Source of the DNA: Haloactinomyces albus
Lineage (GTDB): Bacteria; Actinomycetota; Actinomycetes; Mycobacteriales; Pseudonocardiaceae
Reading direction: 5' to 3'
Length of the DNA stretch: 64,000 nucleotides
Assembly: GCF_031458135.1 (NCBI RefSeq)
Contig: NZ_JAVDXW010000001.1
Span: 248,001 to 312,000, forward strand
The notes under the pieces are model-generated. The model searched no databases. It saw only the letters and a program-made list of their open reading frames with translations, and had not been told where the DNA came from. This document shows positions 44,615 to 52,765 of this stretch, piece by piece. A program made the translations under genes and the position numbers. How positions within the stretch are numbered: position 1 is the stretch's first letter; each line of letters begins with the position of its first letter.

Positions 44615-46039
44615 TCACCGCTGCCTGCGCGCAAGGGACCGCAGGGCCGACTGTGCGGCATTGAAACCGCACATGCCGTGGACACCGGCCCCCGGAGGGG
44701 TGGCTGCCGAGCACAGGAACACCCCGGGAACTCCGGTGCTGTACGGGTCGACGGCCACCCGCGGGCGCATGGCCACCTGCAGTGCCGTGTTGGCGCCGGT
44801 GATGATGTCGCCTCCGAGGTAGTTCGGGTTGGCACGCTGCAGGTCCGCCGGTGAGCGCACCGAGCAGGCGACGACCCTGTCCCGCAGCCCGGGGGCGAAT
44901 CGCTCGATCCGGTCGAGCACAGCACCCGTGGCATCGCCGGTGTAGCCGTTCGGGACCTGCGCATAGGCCCACACCGGATGGAGACTCCCGGACGACCGGC
45001 CGGGGTCGGCCAGATGCTGCTGTGCGACCAGGACGAACGGGCGCTCGGGCATCCGCCCCCGATTGATGTCGCGCTCGGCGGCGGCGACCTCCTCGAAGGT
45101 GCCACCGACGTGCACCGTGCCCGCCTTGCGACACGCCTCGTTTCGCCACGGCACACCGCCTTCCACGGCAAGATCGACCTTGAACGCCCCCGGCGCATGG
45201 CGAAAGCGGGCATAGGACCGCCGGACATGCCCCGGCAGTCGATCCCCCAGCACCGTGGCGGCCGCACTCGGAGTGAGGTCGAGCAGCACCGCCTTCGCCG
45301 GGGGAAGCTCGTCGAGCGAGCGCACCCGCACGCCGGTCTCGATGGTGCCGCCGGTCTCGGTGAGCATCGCCGCCAGCGCGTCGGTGACCATCCGGGACCC
45401 GCCGCGCACGACCGGCCAGCCGAACCGGTGTCCGACCGCGGTCATGATCAGTCCCACCGAGGAGCTGACCGGCCGCGTCAGCGGATGGAACACATGCGCG
45501 GCCACTCCGGCGAACAGAGCACGTGCCTCGTCGGTCTTCCAGCGGCGCGCGATGACCGAGGCGGGCTGCACCGCTCGCAGCCCGAACCGGACGAGGCGGA
45601 CCGGATAGCCGGGCACATGCGTCACCGGCCGCAGGAGGTCCTCGACCAGTCCGTCGATCCCGGAAACGAGCGGGCCGAACAGCCCATCCCAGGCAGGCCC
45701 GTCATCACCGAGGCCGTCGGCGGTCTCGGCCACCGAACGGACCTGCACCCCCGCCCTGCCGGAGTCCAGCGGGTGTGCGACATCGATCTCGGGCCACAGC
45801 CACTCAGCGCCGTATCGCTCCAGGTCGAGCGAGCGCAGGAACGGCGATCCCGCCCCCATCGGGTGTACCGCCGAGCAGTGATCGTGCAGCACTCCGGGCA
45901 CCGTCAGTTCACTCGTGGCCGTCCCACCGCCGATCTCCTCGGCAGCCTCGAGCACCGTGACCGACAAGCCCTGCCTGGCCAGGGTGACGGCAGCGGCCAG
46001 CCCGTTCGGGCCTGCCCCCACCACGATCGCCTCACTCAT
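44615..46039 (-). CDS. Phytoene desaturase-like FAD/NAD-dependent oxidoreductase
   Basis: The protein is 474 residues. The Rossmann motif is IVVGAGPNGLAAAVTLARQG at the N-terminus, then EAAEEIGGGTATSEL. The substrate domain contains VVRGGSRMVTDALAAML. The C-terminal FAD loop is LCSAATPPGAGVHGMCGFNA. It belongs to the CrtI/RetSat-like amine-oxidase superfamily. No crtB/crtE genes are nearby, so a carotenoid role is not supported by context. ATG 46039 gives the expected glycine-rich start. Confidence 0.88.
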   Translation of the reverse strand: MSEAIVVGAGPNGLAAAVTLARQGLSVTVLEAAEEIGGGTATSELTVPGVLHDHCSAVHPMGAGSPFLRSLDLERYGAEWLWPEIDVAHPLDSGRAGVQVRSVAETADGLGDDGPAWDGLFGPLVSGIDGLVEDLLRPVTHVPGYPVRLVRFGLRAVQPASVIARRWKTDEARALFAGVAAHVFHPLTRPVSSSVGLIMTAVGHRFGWPVVRGGSRMVTDALAAMLTETGGTIETGVRVRSLDELPPAKAVLLDLTPSAAATVLGDRLPGHVRRSYARFRHAPGAFKVDLAVEGGVPWRNEACRKAGTVHVGGTFEEVAAAERDINRGRMPERPFVLVAQQHLADPGRSSGSLHPVWAYAQVPNGYTGDATGAVLDRIERFAPGLRDRVVACSVRSPADLQRANPNYLGGDIITGANTALQVAMRPRVAVDPYSTGVPGVFLCSAATPPGAGVHGMCGFNAAQSALRSLARRQR

Positions 46040-46299
46040 ACGCCACCACCGAAAACCGGGGACGTGCCTGCCGTATGGCATTCCCGGCCCGCTCGCACCG
46101 GCAACGCCGTGCCATCGCCCGGTGCCATCGTCGCCCGGTCGAAGCCGTCGCGCATCGAAAGTGCGGCTTACCGGTGTAGCTGCCAGAGTGAGATCCGGTA
46201 CCGGAAATGGCAGGGGCACTTCCGTGCCCCTGCGTTTCCGGGCATTGCCACAGTGGCGCCCCGGGCGAGGAACCGACACACCAGAGGAGTCTTGCAGGC

Positions 46300-47301
46300 A
46301 TGGCACTGAGCTACGTGCTTCTCGCCGTCAGCTTCGCGATGCTGCTCGCGGGTGCCTTCGTGTTCACCAACGCCATCGAGTGGGCGGGCATGCGGCTCAA
46401 TCTCGGCCACGGAGCCGTGGGCAGCATCCTGGCCGCGGTCGCCACGGCGCTGCCCGAGTCGACGATACCCGTCATCGCGATCATCACCGGTGGTGGCGAG
46501 CGCAGCAGCATCGCGATCGGCGCGATCATCGGCGCGCCGTTCCTGCTGGGCACATTGGCGATGCTGTTGGTCGGCGCGAGTGCCATCGGCTTCCGCAACC
46601 GCCGGGATCAGGACGTGAAGCTGAGCCTGAACGTCTCCACGATGGTACGCGATCTTACCGTCTTCCTCGTTTTCCTCGGCATCGCGCTCGTGCTCGGCCT
46701 GATCGGTCCGCGGATGGTGAGCATCATCGCGGCCATCGTCTTCGTCATCGCCTACGGCACCTATGTCTGGCGGACCATCACCGCCGGGCACGGAAGCCAA
46801 GAGGACGAAGAGATGCAAGCGCTGTTCTTCGACCCGAGCAAGCAGAACCCGCCCCGCAATCCGCAGATCATCGTGCAGGTCATCGTCGGTTTGGGCCTCA
46901 TCATCTACGGTGCGCACCTGTTCGTCGTCCAGATCGAGCACATCGCCACCACGCTCGGCATCTCCGCGCTGCTGCTGGCGCTGGTCCTCGCGCCGCTGGC
47001 CAGTGAGCTACCCGAGAAGATCAACAGCTTCCTGTGGGTGAGCCGGGGCAAGGACACGCTCGCCCTGGGCAATATCACCGGAGCGATGGTGTTCCAGTCG
47101 ATGCTGCCGGTGGCCGCCGGGCTGGCGTTCACACAGTGGCAACTCAGCGGCCCTGCCGCCGTCGTGGCGGGAGCCGCCCTCATCGGAGGGCTGCTGGCAC
47201 TGCTGGCGATACGGTACTACGGGCGCTTTCCCCCGGCGTTCATGGTCGCCTGGGGAGTGCTGTACGTCGGAGGGGTGGCCTACGTCATCGTCGGAACATG
47301 A
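46300..47301 (+). CDS. Na+/Ca2+ exchanger family (CaCA, YrbG-like) membrane protein
   Basis: The protein is 333 residues with ~10 transmembrane helices in two inverted halves. The alpha-repeats contain the ion-binding acids: AAVATALPESTIPVIAIITG (first) and LVLAPLASELPEKINSFLW (second). ATG 46300 is preceded by AGAGGAGTCTTGCAGGC. It is followed by a strong inverted repeat before the convergent egtD. The ion specificity is not determinable from sequence. Confidence 0.88.
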   Translation: MALSYVLLAVSFAMLLAGAFVFTNAIEWAGMRLNLGHGAVGSILAAVATALPESTIPVIAIITGGGERSSIAIGAIIGAPFLLGTLAMLLVGASAIGFRNRRDQDVKLSLNVSTMVRDLTVFLVFLGIALVLGLIGPRMVSIIAAIVFVIAYGTYVWRTITAGHGSQEDEEMQALFFDPSKQNPPRNPQIIVQVIVGLGLIIYGAHLFVVQIEHIATTLGISALLLALVLAPLASELPEKINSFLWVSRGKDTLALGNITGAMVFQSMLPVAAGLAFTQWQLSGPAAVVAGAALIGGLLALLAIRYYGRFPPAFMVAWGVLYVGGVAYVIVGT

Positions 47302-47348
47302 GCAGAGATCGTCCATCCTGCACGGTCCTCGTGGCACGGTCGGCTCCT

Positions 47349-47397
47349 CGCCGCACGGCACGGCGGCCGCACACCGGCGCCACCGCGCCGTGCGGCG
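47349..47397. terminator. 11-bp stem inverted repeat between convergent genes
   Basis: CGCCGCACGGC (47349-47359) pairs with GCCGTGCGGCG (47387-47397). It lies between the exchanger gene and the convergent end of egtD, so it is probably a bidirectional terminator. Confidence 0.55.
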
Positions 47398-47418
47398 GCG
47401 CTGCCCCACCGGAACAGT

Positions 47419-48390
47419 TCAGCGCACCGAAGCCAGCGAGACCACGAAATCCTCCGCCTCATCGGTCCACCACCGATGCAGGTCGAAGCCGGCGGCGTCG
47501 AGTTCGTCGCGGACCCGCTCGATCCGGAACTTCGCCGAGATCTCGGTGCCGATCTCCTCGCCCTCGGCGAAATCCACGGTCAGGCCCAGTTCACGCAATG
47601 ACACCCGCATGGCGCGCGTGGCACGCAGTCGGATCTCGATCCACTCCTGCTCGGCATTCCAGCGCGCCACATGGGCGAACTCCTCCACCGGGAAGTCCGC
47701 GCCCAGCTCGCGGTTGAGCACGTGCAGCACATTACGGTTGAACTCGGCAGTCACTCCGGAAGCATCGTCGTAAGCGCGCACCAGGCGATCCGAATCCTTG
47801 ACCAGGTCGGTGCCGAGCAGCAACCACTCCCCCGGGTGCAGGGCCGTACGCACGGAGTCGAGGAACTCGGCGCGTTCGGCGGGCAGGAGGTTGCCGATCG
47901 TGCCCCCCAGAAACGCCACCATGCGGTCACTTCCGGCGGGCAGACCGGCCAAACCGCTGGTGAAGTCGCCGACCACACCGCGCACCCTGATTTCCGGGTA
48001 GTCCAGGGCGATCGCGTCGGTGGCGGCGCGCAGCGCCGACTCGGACACGTCCCACGGGATGAACTGCTCGAGTGTCTCGTTCTTGCGCATGGCATCGAGC
48101 AGCAGTCTGGTCTTCTCCGAGGACCCGGACCCCAACTCGACGAGCGTGCCCACCTCGGTCATCTCGGCGATCTCCATCGCGCTGCGCCGCAGGATCCGGT
48201 GCTCGGCGCGGGTCTGGTAGTACTCGGGCAGTTCGGTGATGCGTTCGAACAGTTCGCTGCCACGGGCATCGTAGAACCATTTCGGCGACAGCCACTTCGG
48301 TGTGCCACTCAGCCCTGCGCGCGCGTCGGAACGCAGCTCGCGGTCCGCATCGGCCTCGGTGAATCCGACGATCAGTTCGGGTTGACTCAT
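47419..48390 (-). CDS. egtD: L-histidine N-alpha-methyltransferase (EgtD)
   Basis: The protein is 323 residues. It transfers three methyl groups from SAM to histidine to give hercynine. Typical blocks are PKWFYDARGSELFERITELP, YYQTRAEHRIL, LVELGSGSSEKTRLLL (SAM site), FLGGTIGNL and LLGTDLVKD. ATG 48390 overlaps the egtC stop (ATGA). It is the last gene of the egtABCD run. Confidence 0.97.
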   Translation of the reverse strand: MSQPELIVGFTEADADRELRSDARAGLSGTPKWLSPKWFYDARGSELFERITELPEYYQTRAEHRILRRSAMEIAEMTEVGTLVELGSGSSEKTRLLLDAMRKNETLEQFIPWDVSESALRAATDAIALDYPEIRVRGVVGDFTSGLAGLPAGSDRMVAFLGGTIGNLLPAERAEFLDSVRTALHPGEWLLLGTDLVKDSDRLVRAYDDASGVTAEFNRNVLHVLNRELGADFPVEEFAHVARWNAEQEWIEIRLRATRAMRVSLRELGLTVDFAEGEEIGTEISAKFRIERVRDELDAAGFDLHRWWTDEAEDFVVSLASVR

Positions 48391-49250
48391 GGTGCTCCTG
48401 CTTCCGGTAGTGCGGTGACGCTGACATGGCTGGTATCGGCGACGACGAGGTGGCGATCCGGGATCGCCTCCCATTTCGGCTCGCCTTGCCGGGGTTCGTC
48501 CTGCTGAGACTCGTCCTGCTGGGGTTCGTCCTGCTGAGACTCGTCCTGCTGGGGCCGATCCCGGGCGGCATCATCGTGGGGCAGGCCGTCACCGAATGGC
48601 TCCGAGGCCACGGTCACGGCATCCGCCTCGCGTCGGACGGACAGCGAGTGGCTCCAGGTGGTGGCGATCAGGACGCTACCGTCGGTCAGCAGCAGGTTCA
48701 TCCGCGATTCCGGGGCGGCTGTCACGATCTCGCCGAGCAGGTCGCACACCGCTTCCACGGCAGGCTCCCCTCGATGGAGACGATGCCGCAGCAATGCCCA
48801 CACCACGGCGGAATCCACCGGTGCGTCCAAGGTCATCAGGTCCACGGCGTCGAGTCGACCGGCGAGTCCGGCCAGGGACTCCGGCCACCCGGACACGCGT
48901 CCGTTGTGGCTGAACAGCCAGTTTCCGTCGCCGAAGGGCGCGCATGCCGTCGGTACGACCGGAGTGCCCACCATCGCCGACCGCACCGCACCCAGTACCG
49001 CCGAACTCGACACCGTGGAAGCCAGCGCGGCGAAGTTCGCATCCGTCCACATCGGGTCCGCGGAACGGTACCTGGTCGGCACGGACGAGCCGACCGGGTA
49101 CCAGCCGACCCCGAAACCGTCCACGTTCACCGTGCCACCCGAACGCATGTCGTTCGGCGCCCAGGCCTGCTCGCGCAGCGAATGCTCGGGACGCAGCAAG
49201 AGTTCGTCCACAGTCACGGGCGGGCCCAGATAACCCACATGACGGCACAT
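48387..49250 (-). CDS. egtC: Gamma-glutamyl-hercynylcysteine sulfoxide hydrolase (EgtC)
   Basis: The protein is 287 residues. It is a class-II amidotransferase that removes glutamate from the EgtB product. The N-terminal nucleophile is Cys2 (MCRHVGYLGPPVTVDELLL), followed by NVDGFGVGWYP and FSHNGRVSGWP. Near the C-terminus, two perfect 30-bp repeats encode an acidic QQDESQQDEP stretch that looks like a strain-variable linker. ATG 49250 gives the required Met-Cys. It lies 11 bp after the egtB stop. Confidence 0.95.
   Translation of the reverse strand: MCRHVGYLGPPVTVDELLLRPEHSLREQAWAPNDMRSGGTVNVDGFGVGWYPVGSSVPTRYRSADPMWTDANFAALASTVSSSAVLGAVRSAMVGTPVVPTACAPFGDGNWLFSHNGRVSGWPESLAGLAGRLDAVDLMTLDAPVDSAVVWALLRHRLHRGEPAVEAVCDLLGEIVTAAPESRMNLLLTDGSVLIATTWSHSLSVRREADAVTVASEPFGDGLPHDDAARDRPQQDESQQDEPQQDESQQDEPRQGEPKWEAIPDRHLVVADTSHVSVTALPEAGAP
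48491..48550 (-). repeat. Two perfect 30-bp tandem repeats in egtC
   Basis: 48491-48520 and 48521-48550 are identical. Each is itself two near-identical 15-bp halves, encoding QQDES/QQDEP. They keep frame. Confidence 0.9.
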
Positions 49251-49261
49251 CGGCTGCCCGC

Positions 49262-50623
49262 TCAGCCCAGCTCGTCGCTGTCGGGTGTCCGGGCACAGCG
49301 GAATCCGGCGAAGATCTGGCGCCGGATCGGATAGTCCCAGTTGCGGAAGGTGCCGCGGCAGGCCGCGACATCCGTGCCGAAGGACCCGCCACGCAGCACC
49401 TTGTGGCTCGCCCCGAAGAAGACCTCGGAATATTCCCGGTACGGGAACGCCGTAAAACCCGGGTACGGCGCGAAATCCGAGGCGGTCCACTCCCAGACAT
49501 CACCGATGAGTTGGCGAGCACCACACGGTGCCGCCCCCGTCGGGTACGCCCCCGCCGGTGCGGGTCGCAGGTGCCGCTGACCGAGGTTGGCCCGGCCCTG
49601 CTGCGGGTCCGCCTGCCCCCAGGGATAGCGCAGGGATCGACCGCTGCGCGGATCGAAGCGGGCCGCCTTCTCCCATTCCTGCTCGGTGGGCAAGCGCTTG
49701 CCCGCCCAATTGGCATAGGCCTGAGCTTCGTAGAAGCACACGTGCACCACGGGCTCGTCCAGGGCCACCGGCTCGACGTGGCCGAAGCGGCGCCGCAGCC
49801 AGGTTCCTCCGTCGTCCTTCCAGAACAGGGGAGCCCGCAGATCGGCGCGCTGCCGGTACTGCCAGCCCTGCTCACTCCACCACCGGGGCTGGTCGTATCC
49901 GCCGCTGTCGAGGAACCGGAGGAACTGTCCGTTGGTGACCGGCGTGGTGTCGATGCGGAAGTCCGCCACGTGTACCTCGTGCGCGGGGCGCTCGTTGTCC
50001 AGAGCCCACGGTTCCGTGGACGTGCCCATGACGAACGGTCCGCCCGGAACCAGCACCTCGTCGGGCAACGAGTCCGCGTCCACCGCCGCGGGCGGGGGTT
50101 CGTCGTCGAGAACGGGATCGCCGTTGCGGAGCTGGTGGGTGGCGAGCATGGTCTCGTCGTGCTGTTGTTCGTGCTGCACGATCATGCCGAAGGCGAAGGC
50201 CTGCTCCACCAGGCGACGCCCTTCCAGGGGGGACCGGTCCAGCAGGTCGAGAACCTTGTCCCGCACTGTCGTCACGTAGTTTCTGGCCTCGGTCGGCCCC
50301 AACAGAGGAAGTGCGGGCCGGTCGGCTCGCGCATGCTGAAACGCGTCGTAGAGGTCGTCGATATCCGGCCGTACCGCCTGTCTGCCGCCGACGTCACGCA
50401 CCAGCCAGATCTCCTCCTGGCTACCGACGTGCGCCAGGTCCCACACCAGGGGAGACATCAACGGGGAGTGTTGCCGCACCAGCTCGTCATCGTCGACAGC
50501 GCTGGTCAGTGCGATGCTGCGGTCCCGAGTGCGTTGCATCTCGTCCGCCACGTGGGTCCGGAGATCCTCGATGCCCAGGTCGGCCGGATTCGGACGGACC
50601 GTCTCGCTTGCCACTGATGCCAC
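49262..50623 (-). CDS. egtB: Ergothioneine sulfoxide synthase (EgtB)
   Basis: The protein is 453 residues. It is a non-haem iron enzyme joining gamma-Glu-Cys to hercynine with O2. The DinB-like N-terminal domain has the iron ligands in WDLAHVGSQEE and VQHEQQHDETML (HxxxH). The C-terminal formylglycine-generating-enzyme-like domain includes PGGPFVMGTSTEPWALDNE, KRLPTEQEWEKAARF, GDVWEWTASDF and KVLRGGSF. It is the second gene of the run, 7 bp after egtA. Confidence 0.96.
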   Translation of the reverse strand: MASVASETVRPNPADLGIEDLRTHVADEMQRTRDRSIALTSAVDDDELVRQHSPLMSPLVWDLAHVGSQEEIWLVRDVGGRQAVRPDIDDLYDAFQHARADRPALPLLGPTEARNYVTTVRDKVLDLLDRSPLEGRRLVEQAFAFGMIVQHEQQHDETMLATHQLRNGDPVLDDEPPPAAVDADSLPDEVLVPGGPFVMGTSTEPWALDNERPAHEVHVADFRIDTTPVTNGQFLRFLDSGGYDQPRWWSEQGWQYRQRADLRAPLFWKDDGGTWLRRRFGHVEPVALDEPVVHVCFYEAQAYANWAGKRLPTEQEWEKAARFDPRSGRSLRYPWGQADPQQGRANLGQRHLRPAPAGAYPTGAAPCGARQLIGDVWEWTASDFAPYPGFTAFPYREYSEVFFGASHKVLRGGSFGTDVAACRGTFRNWDYPIRRQIFAGFRCARTPDSDELG

Positions 50624-50630
50624 CTCCGAT

Positions 50631-51893
50631 TCACCGCTGCTCTGCTGCGAAAAGTCGTTGCTCGACGGCCGCGGCCAGTCGTTCGGCCACTCCGTCCGGG
50701 GTGTCGGCCTGCCGGTCCAGGCACCGGCAGGCCAGGTCGAAGATCGCTCGAGCCGTGTGGGCCAGTCGGGGATCGCGCAGGCCGTCCCGGGCCGCGTGTA
50801 TCCAGCGTCCGACGGCAGGCGAGGACAACTCCAGCACCTCGTCCACTGTGGACTCCTCCCGGAACAGTGAGATCAGCGCCGCGGCAGGCAGCATCCAGTC
50901 CCGGCCCGCCTGGGTGTCGAGATAGCGCACCTCGAAGTACCCGCGCGGCCGCACCGGCGGGAACACCGTGCTCAGGTGGTAGTCCAGATCATCCCGTGTC
51001 GGTGGTGCGGGCAGCGCACCACCGATCCATTCGGCGAAGCTGATTCCGCTCGGCACGGTCCAGTCATCGCCGTCGCGCCGCAGACACATCAGCGCGGTGT
51101 CCAGCAATCGTTTGGCCCAGCTCGCCGCCGGATCGGTCGTGATCGGCCCCGGCCGGGTACGTGGCGGGTCGGTGCGCAGCAGCGCGCGTGTCCGGGTCGA
51201 TGCCCATCCGGTGCGGCGACCGAACAGCGCGGGCGAGTTCGCGAAAGTCGCCATCATCACCGGCCCCAGCGCGTGCAGCGCCGCCCAGCGCGGTGCCACG
51301 CGGTGCGCCTCGCCCATATCCAGGCACACCTGAATACCGGCGGTGCTGCACATCATCAGCCGCCCGTCGAGACCGATGCGGTCGAAGGCGGTTTCCATTG
51401 CCGCATACCGCGGCACGCGCAGTACCCGCCGCGGGCGCCGCCAGGGGTCGGTGCCCTGCTCACCGAGCACGAACCCGGCGGCGGCGAACAGGTCTCGGAC
51501 ATAGCGAGCATCGGCCTCGACCGCGTCGAACAACGAACGCATGGAAGACGCCGGAAGACTGGAGACCTCGACCTGGCCACCGGGCTCGATGGTGAGTATC
51601 GAACCGTTCGGCAGCGGCTCGTGCGGACTCTGCGGGGCCAGGGAGGATGGGGCGTGCCGACCGAGGGCGTCGGTCAGCACATCGACATCGAGGGGTTTTC
51701 GGGGGTTCTCGGCATGGTGCACGGTCCATTCGAGCTCGATACCGAGCAATCGTGGCGGACCGTGCTTGAAGCACACGGAGGCGACGTAGGCTTCGGCCTC
51801 CGCGCGGGTACGAAGGTGGGATGTGGGGAATTCGTGGACGTCCGGGTCGATCGACACGGTCACGGGGATCACCGCCTGTAGTGGTCTCGTCAC
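50631..51893 (-). CDS. egtA: Glutamate-cysteine ligase (EgtA)
   Basis: The protein is 420 residues. It makes gamma-glutamylcysteine, the sulfur donor for EgtB. GCS2-type motifs: LLGIELEWTVHH, LTIEPGGQVEVSSLP, MMCSTAGIQVCLD and YFEVRYLDTQAGRDW. The first gene of egtABCD. GTG 51893 is used, though in-frame GTGs follow closely. egtE is not in this run, so the C-S lyase step must be supplied elsewhere. Confidence 0.95.
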   Translation of the reverse strand: MTRPLQAVIPVTVSIDPDVHEFPTSHLRTRAEAEAYVASVCFKHGPPRLLGIELEWTVHHAENPRKPLDVDVLTDALGRHAPSSLAPQSPHEPLPNGSILTIEPGGQVEVSSLPASSMRSLFDAVEADARYVRDLFAAAGFVLGEQGTDPWRRPRRVLRVPRYAAMETAFDRIGLDGRLMMCSTAGIQVCLDMGEAHRVAPRWAALHALGPVMMATFANSPALFGRRTGWASTRTRALLRTDPPRTRPGPITTDPAASWAKRLLDTALMCLRRDGDDWTVPSGISFAEWIGGALPAPPTRDDLDYHLSTVFPPVRPRGYFEVRYLDTQAGRDWMLPAAALISLFREESTVDEVLELSSPAVGRWIHAARDGLRDPRLAHTARAIFDLACRCLDRQADTPDGVAERLAAAVEQRLFAAEQR

Positions 51894-52010
51894 CGACGCT
51901 ACCGGTACGGCACCGGTACCGCACTCCCTTGCACCGGCACACTCGATCTGCTAAAGAGCCGATTCACCGGCGAAAACCGATCTCCTCGTCCCCGCGGGCA
52001 AAAAAACAAA

Positions 52011-52022
52011 CCGTACGTACGG
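52011..52022. promoter_or_regulatory. 12-bp palindrome, likely TetR autoregulatory operator
   Basis: CCGTACGTACGG is a perfect dyad 37 bp upstream of the TetR gene, in an AT-rich stretch (AAAAAAACAAA). TetR proteins commonly bind such dyads over their own promoter. Binding is inferred. Confidence 0.55.
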
Positions 52023-52059
52023 ATTGCAAAAAGTTCCCCCGAACTGGGACGATCAGCGT

Positions 52060-52653
52060 ATGCCTCGTGTGAGTCCGGATCATCTCCAAGCCAGGCGTCG
52101 TCAGATCCTGGACGGTGCACGGGCCTGCTTCGCGCGCCACGGCTATGAAGGTGCCACCGTCCGCAGGCTGGAGGAGGCCACCAGCCTGTCCCGAGGTGCG
52201 ATTTTCCACCACTTCAAGGACAAGGAGTCACTGTTTCTCGCCCTGGCCGAGGACGACGCCGGGCGGATGGCCGATGTCGTGGCCGAACAGGGACTGGTCC
52301 AGGTCATGCGTAACCTGCTCGCCGACCCCGACAGCGGTGGTGAACAGGTGCCCGGCGCCGACTGGCTCGGCACCAGGCTGGAGGTGTCCCGGCGACTGCG
52401 CACCGACGCCGACTTCCGCAGACGGTGGGCACAGCGTTCCGAGCAGCTCACCAGTGCGACCAGAGCCCGTCTGAAGTGGCAGTATCGTGCGGGCAATCTG
52501 CGTGATGATGTCGATATCGACGTGCTGACCGCCTACCTCGAACTCGTCCTCGAAGGACTCGTCTCCCACCTGGCCATGGGATTGCCCGCCGACGATCTCG
52601 GGCCGGTGCTCGACCTGGTCGAGGAAAGCGTCCGGCGTCATCGCGGTCGGTGA
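52060..52653 (+). CDS. TetR-family regulator (AcnR-like)
   Basis: The protein is 197 residues. The N-terminal HTH reads RRRQILDGARACFARHGYEG, then TVRRLEEATSLSRGAIFHHF. That helix-turn-helix resembles AcnR-type repressors of aconitase in actinobacteria, but no acn gene is in the window, so the regulon is not confirmed by context. ATG 52060 gives the standard start. It is 167 bp from the divergent egtA. Confidence 0.82.
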   Translation: MPRVSPDHLQARRRQILDGARACFARHGYEGATVRRLEEATSLSRGAIFHHFKDKESLFLALAEDDAGRMADVVAEQGLVQVMRNLLADPDSGGEQVPGADWLGTRLEVSRRLRTDADFRRRWAQRSEQLTSATRARLKWQYRAGNLRDDVDIDVLTAYLELVLEGLVSHLAMGLPADDLGPVLDLVEESVRRHRGR

Positions 52654-52765
52654 TCCCCGGCATAGGCACAGTGCCGGGCGGCGAACCGCGGCGTAATCTC
52701 GCTTTCGTCGGCGAGCGTGCTCGTCGATGACCGGTATCCGGTCGTCGAGAGGAGTCAGCCAGCGG

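Noticed and set aside
43432-45267. 611-codon minus ORF across the alpha/beta hydrolase
   Set aside because: Antisense shadow of the hydrolase and of the neighbouring oxidoreductase. The plus-strand hydrolase motifs are clear.
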